A stretch of 11,408 nt of DNA from positions 1 to 11,408 of the forward strand of contig JAODNQ010000093.1 in NCBI GenBank assembly GCA_025464695.1. The letters are read 5' to 3'. The stretch comes from Frankiales bacterium. GTDB lineage: Bacteria; Actinomycetota; Actinomycetes; Mycobacteriales; SCTD01. Under the pieces are notes generated by a model, which did no database searches, was not told where the DNA came from, and was given only the letters and a program-made list of their open reading frames with translations. Made by a program: the position numbers and the translations under genes. Positions 1 to 6,369 of this stretch are shown one piece after another; position 1 is the stretch's first letter; each line of letters begins with the position of its first letter.

Positions 1-676
1 AGCCGGCGCCCAGCGGCCCGGCGCCGGCCGCGCCGAGCGGGGCGAGGACGAGCACCCGCGCCGCGCCGGCAGCGAGGTCGGCGTTGAGCGCGGTGTGCAC
101 GCCGCCGTCGACGTAGCGCCGTTCCCCGAGGGTGACGGGCGGCCAGACGCCGGGCACCGCGCAGCTCGCGGCCACGACGTCGACGAGGGGGAACCCGCAG
201 GACGCGTCCAGTGCGACCCGCTCGCCCGTGAGCGCGTCCACGACGGTGACCACGAGCGACGCAGGCCAGTCGTGCACGGGCAGCCGGGCGGCCACGACGT
301 CGCGGCGGGCCGACTCCGGCACGGTCTCGACGGCCAGCGCCATGGCCCCGACCTGCCGGCGGACCTCCTGCGCGGACGCCCCGCTCACGGCCTCGGCGAA
401 CCGGGCGGTCAGCGCGTCGAGGTCGACGTCGGCGGCGAGCTCGGGCGACTGCCGGGCGGGGTCGACCTGGCGGGCGAGCAGGTCGGCGGGCTCGACGCCG
501 GTGGCCAGCCAGGCACCCACGACCGAGCCCGCGGAGGTGCCGACGACGAGGTCGGCGTCGTCGAGCCGGACCCCCTGCTCGGCCAGCCCGGCGAGCAGCC
601 CGGCGCCCCAGGCGATGCCCGCCACGCCCCCGCCGCCGAGGACCACCGCGCGCTCGTGCGCCTGCCCGTCCGTCAT
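1..676 (-). CDS. Patatin-like phospholipase (possible independent start; C-terminus outside window)
   Basis: This is the downstream part of the antiporter frame, listed separately because it may be translated on its own. It has the hallmarks of patatin/RssA-type serine lipid hydrolases: the oxyanion-hole loop GGGGVAG at 14-20, the nucleophile elbow GTSAG at 46-50 with catalytic Ser48, and DGG at 190-192 with the dyad Asp190. Such enzymes usually cleave acyl esters of phospholipids or other lipids; the substrate cannot be inferred. The 225 visible residues have no signal peptide, so the enzyme is expected in the cytoplasm or at the inner membrane face. ATG 676 has GAGAGG 9 bases upstream, a usable Shine-Dalgarno sequence. 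Bacterial patatins of this kind usually run to roughly 250-320 residues, so only the C-terminal end is missing. The domain call is firm; the separate start is not. Confidence 0.7.
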   Translation of the reverse strand, partial: MTDGQAHERAVVLGGGGVAGIAWGAGLLAGLAEQGVRLDDADLVVGTSAGSVVGAWLATGVEPADLLARQVDPARQSPELAADVDLDALTARFAEAVSGASAQEVRRQVGAMALAVETVPESARRDVVAARLPVHDWPASLVVTVVDALTGERVALDASCGFPLVDVVAASCAVPGVWPPVTLGERRYVDGGVHTALNADLAAGAARVLVLAPLGAAGAGPLGAG

Positions 677-2254
677 GGGCAGGAGCCTCTCATCCGGCGG
701 TCTCGTGCGGCCGGTGAGCCGGACCTCCTGCAGGTCGAGCTCGTGGCGCAGCTCCCGGACGACGCCGGCCGGCAGGGCCTCGCTGACCCGCAGCCGCTCG
801 AGCTCCTGGCCCTGCACCCGCACCAGCTCCAGCCGCAGCTGCGTGAGGTCGACCTCCGGGTCCTCGGTCTCGCCCTCGCTCAGGCGGTCGCGGGTCTGCT
901 CCCACACCGACCGCAGCGGCATCGCCCCGCCGGGCGGGACGTCGCCCTGCGCCTCCAGCTCGTCGAGCCGGGCGAGGGCGACCTCGGCCAGCGCCAGGCG
1001 GGTCGCCCGCTCGTGCCGGCCGTGGTCCTCGTCGCCCGACAGCCCGGTGGCCCGCAGCAGCAGCGGCAGGCTCGTGCCCTGGACCACCAGCGTCGCGAGC
1101 ACCACCACCGTCGTCAGGAAGAGCACCAGCGGCCGCGCGTCGACCGACAGCGGCACGGCGAGCGCCGCCGCGAGGCTGACCGCTCCGCGCATCCCGGTCC
1201 AGCCGATGACCAGCCGCTCCCCGGCGCTGCTCACCGACGGCGCCCGCCCGAGCAGGGCCCGCACGCGGTAGACCGGCGGTGGCACCACGAACTGCCACAG
1301 GACCCGCAGCCCGACGACGGTGAGCACCACCGCGACCGCCACCACGGGCAGCCGCCCGGGCATGAGCTCCGGCCCCTCGCTGAGCACCCGGCGCACCTGC
1401 AGGCCGAGGAGCACGAACAGCACGGCGTTGAGGGCGAGGTCGAGCAGGGACCAGAAGGCGGCGCTCTGCAGGCGGGCGGCCGAGCTGAACACCCCGCCGT
1501 GGCTGCCCAGCACCAGCCCGGCCGTGACGACGGCGAGGACCCCGGAGACGCCGACCTCCTCGGCGACCAGGTAGGCGGCGTAGGGGGTGACGAGCGACAG
1601 CAGGAGCTGCAGCCCGACGTCGTCGAGGGGGCGGCGCGACAGGTACACGGCGGTGCCCGTCGCCAGGCCGACGGCGATCCCCCCGCCGACCGAGACGACC
1701 AGCGTCAGCGCGGTGTGGCCGACGGTGGGCGTGCCCTCGGTGACCGCCTCCACCGCGACGGCGTAGAGCACGAGCGCGGTGGCGTCGTTGATCAGGCTCT
1801 CGCCCTCCACCAGGTCGACGACGAACCGCGGGGCACCGAGCCGGCGGAACACCCCGGACGCCGCCACCGGGTCGGTGGGGGCGACCACGGCGCCGAGCAC
1901 CAGGCCCTCCGCCAGCCCGACCCCCGGGACGAGCAGCGCGGCGACGGCGGCGACCGCGAAGGCGGTCGCGAGCACGAGGCCCACCGACAGCAGGGCCAGG
2001 GGGGTGGCGATCCGGCGCAGGGTCTGCGGGTCGGTGAGGAACGAGGCCCGGAACAGCAGGGGCGGGAGGAAGACGAGGAAGACGACGTCGGGCGGGAGGT
2101 CGACGTCGGGCGCGCTCGGCAGGAAGCTGGCCGCCAGGCCGACGGCGACGAGGACCACGGGGTCGGGCAGGCCGGTGCGGCGGGCGAGCGCGACCCCGAG
2201 CAGCACGACGACGCCGAGGGCGAGGGCGAGCAGCGGCAGGGTGTCGGCGTCCAT
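1..2254 (-). CDS. CPA1-type Na+/H+ antiporter read in one open frame into a patatin-like phospholipase (C-terminus outside window)
   Basis: Residues 1-526 form a complete CPA1/NhaP-type cation:proton antiporter, which exchanges Na+ (or K+) for H+ across the cytoplasmic membrane. Seen: many hydrophobic helices up to about residue 405, TDP at 127-129, GESLINDATA at 151-160 with the ND pair at 156-157 (in this family the Asp is the likely ion-binding residue), and GMRGAVSLAAA at 354-364. A charged helical cytoplasmic tail follows (411-515) and ends in LDLQEVRL, where family members normally stop. Here no stop follows: after a linker of about 14 residues the frame enters a patatin domain at Met527 and leaves the window. 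I chose ATG 2254 because AGGGG lies 7 bases upstream and the N-terminus fits the family. The AIM24 gene ends 30 bases upstream, suggesting an operon. A TGA in the next frame at 692-690 would end the antiporter if one base were missing from the assembly, so fusion versus error is open. Confidence 0.8.
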   Translation of the reverse strand, partial: MDADTLPLLALALGVVVLLGVALARRTGLPDPVVLVAVGLAASFLPSAPDVDLPPDVVFLVFLPPLLFRASFLTDPQTLRRIATPLALLSVGLVLATAFAVAAVAALLVPGVGLAEGLVLGAVVAPTDPVAASGVFRRLGAPRFVVDLVEGESLINDATALVLYAVAVEAVTEGTPTVGHTALTLVVSVGGGIAVGLATGTAVYLSRRPLDDVGLQLLLSLVTPYAAYLVAEEVGVSGVLAVVTAGLVLGSHGGVFSSAARLQSAAFWSLLDLALNAVLFVLLGLQVRRVLSEGPELMPGRLPVVAVAVVLTVVGLRVLWQFVVPPPVYRVRALLGRAPSVSSAGERLVIGWTGMRGAVSLAAALAVPLSVDARPLVLFLTTVVVLATLVVQGTSLPLLLRATGLSGDEDHGRHERATRLALAEVALARLDELEAQGDVPPGGAMPLRSVWEQTRDRLSEGETEDPEVDLTQLRLELVRVQGQELERLRVSEALPAGVVRELRHELDLQEVRLTGRTRPPDERLLPMTDGQAHERAVVLGGGGVAGIAWGAGLLAGLAEQGVRLDDADLVVGTSAGSVVGAWLATGVEPADLLARQVDPARQSPELAADVDLDALTARFAEAVSGASAQEVRRQVGAMALAVETVPESARRDVVAARLPVHDWPASLVVTVVDALTGERVALDASCGFPLVDVVAASCAVPGVWPPVTLGERRYVDGGVHTALNADLAAGAARVLVLAPLGAAGAGPLGAG

Positions 2255-2284
2255 CGGGGAGCCCCTGCCCCCGGAGGAGACGGC

Positions 2285-2950
2285 CTAGTGCACGTGGTGC
2301 GGGACGACCGGCCCCTCGCTGGCCTGCACGACGACCTTGCCCGTGCCGCGGAACGCCAGCTGGAAGGCCTCGCCGCTGCCCCTGCCGATCAGGGCCGCGG
2401 CGCCCGCGGTGCGGCGGACGCTGGTCGTGAGGCTCGACTCCCAGGCGATCGCGGACTGCAGGTCGCAGAAGGTCGGCGCCTCGGCGGCGTCCAGCACCAC
2501 GGGCGTGCCCGACGACGACAGGACGACGGTCCCGACGCCGGTGAGCACGGTGTTGAACAGCCCGCCCGACAGGATCGACGCGCCCTCGACCCGGCGGACG
2601 TCCCACGTGAGGGTCGGGTCGAAGGCCAGCAGGTTGTCGCCGTTGACGGTGAGGCTGTCGCCGTCGAGGTGGACGACGAACAGCTCGCGGGCGTCGCGCG
2701 CCAGGTACAGGTCGCCGCGGCCGGTGCAGCGCATCAGGGGGAGCCCCTCGCCGGTGAGGGCCTTCTTGAGGAAGCGGCCGATCCCGGCGCCCTCGTAGGC
2801 GAAGTCGACCTCGCCCTGGTAGGCGACCATGGCGCCCTGCCGGGCGAGCAGCTCGCCGTCGAGCCGGACCTTCACCAGCTGGGGGTTCTCGAGGCGCACC
2901 CGCTTGTCGCTGTCGGTCTCGGAGTACCACCCGAACAGGTCGCTGCGCAC
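2285..2950 (-). CDS. AIM24 family protein
   Basis: A 221-residue protein of the AIM24 (PF01987) family, named after a yeast mitochondrial inner-membrane protein. The bacterial members are beta-sandwich proteins with no established biochemical role. Recognisable family sequence includes VRLDGELLARQGAMVAYQG (28-46), a glycine-rich segment around 53-61, and the C-terminal GSGEAFQLAFRGTGKVVVQ (191-209). There is no signal peptide or membrane helix. Start chosen: GTG 2950, giving the family-typical N-terminus RSDLFG. An in-frame GTG at 2977 would add nine residues that do not fit. Upstream of 2950 lie a weak GGCAGG and a -10-like CAGGCT six bases before the GTG, so the mRNA may be leaderless. It is divergent from serS and lies 30 bases upstream of the antiporter, with which it is probably cotranscribed. 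Function of the pair is unknown. Confidence 0.9.
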   Translation of the reverse strand: MRSDLFGWYSETDSDKRVRLENPQLVKVRLDGELLARQGAMVAYQGEVDFAYEGAGIGRFLKKALTGEGLPLMRCTGRGDLYLARDARELFVVHLDGDSLTVNGDNLLAFDPTLTWDVRRVEGASILSGGLFNTVLTGVGTVVLSSSGTPVVLDAAEAPTFCDLQSAIAWESSLTTSVRRTAGAAALIGRGSGEAFQLAFRGTGKVVVQASEGPVVPHHVH

Positions 2951-2956
2951 GGGGGG

Positions 2957-2962
2957 AGCCTG
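2957..2962 (-). promoter_or_regulatory. Possible -10 element of the AIM24 gene
   Basis: On the minus strand CAGGCT is followed by six C residues and then the GTG start. It fits only the A2 and T6 positions of the actinobacterial -10 consensus, and I see no good -35. It overlaps the left arm of an inverted repeat (2954-2960 with 2992-2998). Weak on its own; listed because the other GTG-start genes show the same spacing. Confidence 0.3.
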
Positions 2963-2998
2963 CCACTCCTGCAGCACGGACCGGCAGGCCCGGCTCCC

Positions 2999-3004
2999 TA
3001 GACT
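2999..3004 (+). promoter_or_regulatory. -10 element of serS, leaderless-type
   Basis: TAGACT matches the TANNNT -10 consensus of actinobacterial vegetative promoters and ends six bases before the GTG start of serS. That spacing puts the expected transcription start at or next to the GTG, so the mRNA would be leaderless. There is no Shine-Dalgarno sequence in front of this start. The -35 region (about 2975-2981) is poor. Confidence 0.6.
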
Positions 3005-3010
3005 CGGCGT

Positions 3011-4255
3011 GTGATCGACCTGAAGCTCCTGCGCGAGGACCCCGACCGCGTGCGCGCCTCGCAGGAGGCCCGCGGCGACGACCCCGCCCTGGTCGACGCG
3101 CTGCTCGCCGCCGACAGCTCCCGGCGCGAGGTCGTGTCCCGCGCCGACACCCTGCGGGGCGAGCAGAAGACGGTCTCGCAGTCCGTCCGCAGCGCCTCCC
3201 CCGAGGAGCGCCCGGCCGTGCTCGAGCGCGCGAAGGCGCTGGCCGCGCAGGTGAAGGAGCTCGAGGCGGAGCAGACCGCCGCCGAGGCCGCCCTGCGGCA
3301 GGCGCACCTCGCCGTGGCGAACGTCGTGCAGGGCGCGCCCCCCGGCGGGGAGCAGGACTTCCTCGTCCTCGAGCAGGTCGGCGAGGTGCCCGCGTACGAC
3401 TTCCCGGTCCGCGACCACCTCGACGTCGGCACCCTGCTCAAGGCCATCGACACCGAGCGCGGCGCGAAGGTCAGCGGCTCCCGGTTCGCCTTCCTCACCG
3501 GCGTCGGCGCGCTGCTCGAGCTGGCGCTGGTCAACCACGCGATGGCGCTGGCGACGGCGGCCGGCCTCGTGCCGGTCATCGCGCCCGCGCTCGTGCGGCC
3601 CGAGGCCATGGAGGGCACCGGGTTCCTCGGCGCGCACGCCGCCGAGGTCTACAAGCTCGAGGCCGACGACCTGTACCTGGTCGGGACCAGCGAGGTTCCG
3701 CTCGCGGCGTTCCACTCCGGCGAGTCGCTGGAGGAGCTGCCGCTGCGCTACGCCGGGTTCTCGTCCTGCTTCCGCCGCGAGGCGGGCAGCCACGGCAAGG
3801 ACACCCGCGGCATCATCCGGGTCCACCAGTTCGACAAGGTCGAGATGTTCTCCTACGTCGCCCTGGAGGACGCCGAGGCCGAGCACCAGCGCCTGCTCGC
3901 CGCCGAGAAGGAGTTCCTGTCCTCGCTGGAGCTGACCTTCCGGGTCATCGACGTCGCCGCCGGTGACCTCGGCTCCAGCGCGGCCCGCAAGTACGACTGC
4001 GAGGCGTGGCTGCCGTCGCAGGAGCGCTGGCTGGAGCTGACGTCCACGAGCAACTGCACCGACTTCCAGGCCCGCCGGCTCGGCATCCGCAAGAAGGGCG
4101 GCGGCTCGGTCGCGACCCTCAACGGCACGCTCTGCGCCGTCGGCCGGACCATCGCCGTGCTGCTCGAGGTGCACCAGCGGGCCGACGGCTCCGTCCACGT
4201 GCCGGAGGCGCTCCGCCCGTACCTGGGGGGACGGGCGGAGCTGACGCCCGTCTAG
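3011..4255 (+). CDS. serS: Seryl-tRNA synthetase
   Basis: Class II aminoacyl-tRNA synthetase that charges tRNA-Ser (and tRNA-Sec where present) with serine in the cytoplasm. The 414 residues are near the usual bacterial length of about 420-430. Seen: the N-terminal antiparallel coiled-coil arm that grips the tRNA long variable arm (about 28-105); GTSEVPL at 225-231, containing the Thr-x-Glu serine-binding motif; class II motif 2, with CFRREAGS (253-260) and [11 protein letters not shown] (270-280); and motif 3, [11 protein letters not shown] (370-380) with the ATP-contacting Arg379. The start is GTG 3011, giving [10 protein letters not shown]; it has no Shine-Dalgarno sequence but a -10 box ending six bases away. 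Its TAG stop overlaps the stop of the convergent secreted-protein gene. Its last codons contain a strong inverted repeat. Confidence 0.98.
   Translation: MIDLKLLREDPDRVRASQEARGDDPALVDALLAADSSRREVVSRADTLRGEQKTVSQSVRSASPEERPAVLERAKALAAQVKELEAEQTAAEAALRQAHLAVANVVQGAPPGGEQDFLVLEQVGEVPAYDFPVRDHLDVGTLLKAIDTERGAKVSGSRFAFLTGVGALLELALVNHAMALATAAGLVPVIAPALVRPEAMEGTGFLGAHAAEVYKLEADDLYLVGTSEVPLAAFHSGESLEELPLRYAGFSSCFRREAGSHGKDTRGIIRVHQFDKVEMFSYVALEDAEAEHQRLLAAEKEFLSSLELTFRVIDVAAGDLGSSAARKYDCEAWLPSQERWLELTSTSNCTDFQARRLGIRKKGGGSVATLNGTLCAVGRTIAVLLEVHQRADGSVHVPEALRPYLGGRAELTPV
4211..4240. terminator. 10-bp perfect inverted repeat in the end of serS, candidate terminator for the opposing gene
   Basis: CTCCGCCCGT (4211-4220) and ACGGGCGGAG (4231-4240) are exact reverse complements around a 10-base loop, giving a very stable G+C stem. 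It lies in serS codons 401-410. For the minus-strand gene it starts 12 bases beyond the stop, the normal place for a hairpin terminator. No U-tract follows on either strand, so it would be of the U-less kind often proposed for actinobacteria. The segment 4230-4237 can instead pair with 4245-4252, so two exclusive hairpins are possible. Confidence 0.4.
4252..4255. other. CTAG shared by two convergent stop codons
   Basis: The tetranucleotide CTAG supplies the TAG stop of serS (4253-4255, plus) and the TAG stop of the secreted-protein gene (4254-4252, minus). The two coding regions therefore overlap tail-to-tail by four bases, with no room for a terminator between them. Confidence 0.9.
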
Positions 4256-4911
4256 TCGTTCGTGTTCCAGAGCTTGTAGGCGGGCTTCACGCAGGCGCGC
4301 GGGACGAAGCCCCAGCCGAGGCGCGGGTCGCGCACGACGGCGGCCTTGCCGTCCCGGGTCGTGAACCGGTAGAGCACCTTCGCGCCGACGGCGCCGACCG
4401 GCTTGCTGAGGGTGCCGCCGGTGAAGGTCGTGCCGTGGAAGTAGTTGTAGGACAGCTGGCAGCCGGTGGTGGGCGCGGAGCTGCCGGTGTCGGCGGCGTG
4501 GGCGTCGGCGTTGTAGTCCTTGCCGAACAGCAGCCGGTGGGTCAGCTTCTCCCGGGTCGCGGCGGAGCAGTCCGAGGTGCGCGTGGTGACCTTCGTGCCG
4601 GCCGCCCCGGGGACGATCCAGGCGCACATGTTCACGCCGTCGATGGCGCGCCCGTAGTGGTAGTTCGCCCTGGTCGAGCCGACGACGTCGAAGCGCGTGC
4701 CGCCGAGCGCCTGGCCCAGGTAGTAGCCGCTGGGCTTGTTGATGAGCCAGCTCCCGCCGGCCGGGATCGGCTTGTGCTCCGGGTCGGTCGGCGAGGGCAC
4801 GGAGGCCTTGATCCGGTAGACGTTGCCCGCGAGGGCGGGGCCGGCGACGGCCACGGGCGTCACGACGGCGGCGGCGGACAGGACGGCGAGCAGGGTGCGG
4901 CGCAGGGTCAT
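4252..4911 (-). CDS. Secreted protein of unknown function, four cysteines, SH3-like C-terminal segment
   Basis: A 219-residue protein I cannot assign to a named family. It begins with a clear Sec signal peptide: RR at 4-5, a hydrophobic core at about 7-23, and a probable cleavage after PALA (25-28). The mature part has four cysteines (96, 115, 151, 207), enough for two disulfides in an exported protein, and many Gly/Tyr/Thr residues. The end, [16 protein letters not shown] then [11 protein letters not shown] (198-208), resembles the closing strands of bacterial SH3-like domains in actinobacterial exported proteins, but this is pattern resemblance only. No lipobox, LPXTG anchor or catalytic motif was seen. 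Start ATG 4911 is supported by AGGAAG a few bases upstream and by the signal peptide. It sits alone between serS and the HAD gene, facing serS. Confidence 0.85.
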   Translation of the reverse strand: MTLRRTLLAVLSAAAVVTPVAVAGPALAGNVYRIKASVPSPTDPEHKPIPAGGSWLINKPSGYYLGQALGGTRFDVVGSTRANYHYGRAIDGVNMCAWIVPGAAGTKVTTRTSDCSAATREKLTHRLLFGKDYNADAHAADTGSSAPTTGCQLSYNYFHGTTFTGGTLSKPVGAVGAKVLYRFTTRDGKAAVVRDPRLGWGFVPRACVKPAYKLWNTND

Positions 4912-4922
4912 GCCGGCTTCCT

Positions 4923-4939
4923 ACCCCTTCGGAACGGGT
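4923..4939. promoter_or_regulatory. Operator-like imperfect dyad in the divergent intergenic region
   Basis: ACCCCTTCGGAACGGGT is a 17-base dyad centred on base 4931. Seven of eight position pairs are complementary (ACCC/GGGT outer arms, TTC/GAA inner arms, one C/C mismatch). It lies in the 80-base gap between the divergent secreted-protein and HAD genes, 12 bases from the ATG of the former. Size and symmetry suit a dimeric regulator or a short hairpin; no regulator is identifiable. Confidence 0.35.
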
Positions 4940-4979
4940 CCTGCCGAGCCTCTCCACAGGCGCTCCCGCCGCCGTCGGG

Positions 4980-4985
4980 GATGAT
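4980..4985 (+). promoter_or_regulatory. Probable -10 element of the HAD phosphatase gene, leaderless-type
   Basis: GATGAT ends six bases before the GTG start at 4992 and differs from TANNNT only at the first base. No convincing Shine-Dalgarno sequence precedes this GTG apart from a run of G residues directly against it, too close for normal use. No clear -35 is seen. Confidence 0.5.
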
Positions 4986-4991
4986 CGGGGG

Positions 4992-5780
4992 GTGCTGCAG
5001 CCCCGCCTCGTCGCCACCGACCTCGACGGCACGCTGCTGCGCAGCGACCTCACCGTCGGCCCGCGCACCCTCGCGGTCCTCGCCCGCGTCGAGGAGGCGG
5101 GCGTCCCGTTCGTCATGGTCACCGGCCGGCCGCCCCGCTGGATGGCGCCCGTGGTCCAGCAGACCGGGCACCGCGGTCTCGCCGTCTGCGCGAACGGCGC
5201 CCTGGTCTACGACCTGCACACCGAACAGGTCGTGCAGGCGCACCTGCTGACCCGCGAGGCCGCGGGCGAGGTCGTCGCCGCGCTGCGGCGCGAGGTGCCC
5301 GGGGTGGCCTTCGCGACCGAGGACGCCGACGCCGTGTTCGGGCACGAGCAGGAGTACGTCGTCCGCTGGGAGACCGACGGCATGAAGGTGGCGCCGATCG
5401 AGGAGCTGACGGCGAAGGGCGTCGCCAAGCTGCTGGTGCGGCACGAGGGCATGGGCGGCGACGAGCTGCTCGCGGCCGCGCGCGCCGCCCTGGGGGAGAT
5501 GGCCGAGACGACGCACAGCAGCGGCGACGGCCTGCTGGAGGTCAGCGCCGCGGGCGTGAGCAAGGCCAGCGGGCTCGCGGCGTTTGCGGCGCAGCACGGC
5601 GTGGCCGCGGCCGAGGTGGTGGCGTTCGGGGACATGCCGAACGACCTGCCGATGCTCGGCTGGGCCGGCCACGCGGTGGCCATGGCCAACGCGCACGCCG
5701 ACGTGCTCGCCCTCGCCGACGAGGTCACCGCCAGCAACGACGACGAGGGCGTGGCCGCGGTGCTCGAGCGCTGGTTCTAG
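4992..5780 (+). CDS. Cof-type HAD-superfamily phosphatase (HAD-IIB)
   Basis: A 262-residue soluble Mg2+-dependent phosphohydrolase of the Cof/YbiV group, which removes phosphate from sugar phosphates and other small metabolites; the true substrate is not readable from sequence. All four HAD motifs are present: motif I DLDGTLL at 10-16 with nucleophile Asp10 and acid/base Asp12; motif II VTGR at 43-46; motif III Lys191 in GVSKASGL; and motif IV GDMPND at 213-218. The region between motifs II and III (about 85-180) is the C2 cap that defines HAD-IIB. The length is normal. Start GTG 4992 places the nucleophile at residue 10, as usual, and has a -10-like box six bases upstream. The TAG stop overlaps that of bpa on the other strand. 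Confidence 0.95.
   Translation: MLQPRLVATDLDGTLLRSDLTVGPRTLAVLARVEEAGVPFVMVTGRPPRWMAPVVQQTGHRGLAVCANGALVYDLHTEQVVQAHLLTREAAGEVVAALRREVPGVAFATEDADAVFGHEQEYVVRWETDGMKVAPIEELTAKGVAKLLVRHEGMGGDELLAAARAALGEMAETTHSSGDGLLEVSAAGVSKASGLAAFAAQHGVAAAEVVAFGDMPNDLPMLGWAGHAVAMANAHADVLALADEVTASNDDEGVAAVLERWF
5777..5780. other. CTAG shared by two convergent stop codons (second case)
   Basis: CTAG provides the TAG stop of the HAD gene (5778-5780, plus) and the TAG stop of bpa (5779-5777, minus), the same four-base tail-to-tail overlap as at the serS junction. Confidence 0.9.
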
Positions 5781-6325
5781 AGGTACTGCCCCGTCCCGCC
5801 GGGTCCCGCCAGCGGCATCGTCTGCGGCGGGCCACCCGGCAGCGCCCGGCCGCCCCGCTCGGCCGCCATCTTGGTGGCCATCTGCTGCGCGAACAGGGCC
5901 GTCTGGATGCCGTGGAACAGGCCCTCCAGCCAGCCGACCAGCTGCGCCTGCGCGATCCGCAGCTCGGCGTCGGAGGGCACCTCGTCGCCGCTGAACGGCA
6001 GGGTGATCCGCTCCAGCTCGGCCCGCAGCTCGGGCGCCAGGCCCTCGGACAGCTCGCGCACGGAGCTCTCGTGGATCTCGCGCAGCCGGGTGCGGGCGGC
6101 GTCGTCGAGAGGCGCGGCCCGGACCTCCTCGAGCAGCTGCTTGACCATCGAGCCGATCCGCATGACCTTCGCCGGCTGCTCGACCAGCTCGGCCGGGCTG
6201 CGCTCCTCGTTGCCGTCCGCCTCGGGGACGTCGACGGTGCCGACCGGCTGGCCGTCCTCCCCGACGACCACGACCTGGTGCTGCTGCCGCTCGGGTGCCG
6301 GGCGCTCGGTCTGCTGCTCGCTCAT
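5777..6325 (-). CDS. bpa: Bacterial proteasome activator Bpa/PafE
   Basis: A 182-residue member of the DUF2587/PF10759 family. In mycobacteria Bpa (PafE) forms a ring that docks on the 20S proteasome and, without ATP, opens its gate for unfolded or heat-shock substrates. Seen: a variable acidic N-terminus (1-50), then the conserved helical core VMRIGSMVKQLLEEVR (54-69), SSVRELSEGLAPELRAELER (87-106) and LVGWLEGLFHGIQTALFAQQ (129-148), a Gly/Pro-rich linker (158-178), and a C-terminal GQYL. That terminal motif inserts into the alpha-ring pockets of the proteasome, so the intact C-terminus argues for a functional activator. Start ATG 6325 has GGAGG nine bases upstream. It is divergent from the aminotransferase (44-base gap) and convergent with the HAD gene. 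Its presence implies proteasome genes elsewhere in the genome. Confidence 0.96.
   Translation of the reverse strand: MSEQQTERPAPERQQHQVVVVGEDGQPVGTVDVPEADGNEERSPAELVEQPAKVMRIGSMVKQLLEEVRAAPLDDAARTRLREIHESSVRELSEGLAPELRAELERITLPFSGDEVPSDAELRIAQAQLVGWLEGLFHGIQTALFAQQMATKMAAERGGRALPGGPPQTMPLAGPGGTGQYL
5801..5837 (+). terminator. Possible hairpin downstream of the HAD gene, inside bpa
   Basis: GGGT (5801-5804) plus CCCGCC (5805-5810) can pair with GGCGGG (5826-5831) and ACCC (5834-5837), giving a 10-bp stem with a two-base bulge and a 15-base loop, 20 bases after the HAD stop. No U-tract follows. In DNA this rich in G+C such pairings also arise by chance. Confidence 0.2.
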
Positions 6326-6356
6326 GCGGTCGATCCTCCCCCACGCCCCGGTGCTC

Positions 6357-6362
6357 TACCGT
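6357..6362 (+). promoter_or_regulatory. -10 element of the aminotransferase gene, leaderless-type
   Basis: TACCGT fits TANNNT and ends seven bases before the GTG start at 6370. There is no Shine-Dalgarno sequence between them, so transcription probably starts at or next to the GTG. The upstream 44-base gap is shared with the bpa start. Confidence 0.55.
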
Positions 6363-6369
6363 CCGGCCC

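Noticed and set aside
690..2966. A 758-codon minus-strand open frame
   Set aside because: It is out of frame with both AIM24 and the antiporter, which carry clear family motifs in their own frames. The product is Arg/Pro/Ala-rich without motifs. Its TGA at 692-690 matters only as the stop the antiporter would use after a one-base shift.
95..3001. A 968-codon open frame on the plus strand
   Set aside because: It lies antisense to the antiporter-patatin and AIM24 genes. Its product is Arg/Gly/His/Asp-rich low complexity with no family motif, a by-product of GC-rich third positions.
2951..5122. Upstream extension of the AIM24 frame
   Set aside because: The frame is open far upstream, through serS and the secreted gene in antisense or another frame, but family similarity begins at GTG 2950.
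4006..5250. A 414-codon plus-strand frame overlapping serS, the secreted gene and the HAD gene
   Set aside because: Shadow frame; it crosses three well-supported genes and shows no recognisable domain.
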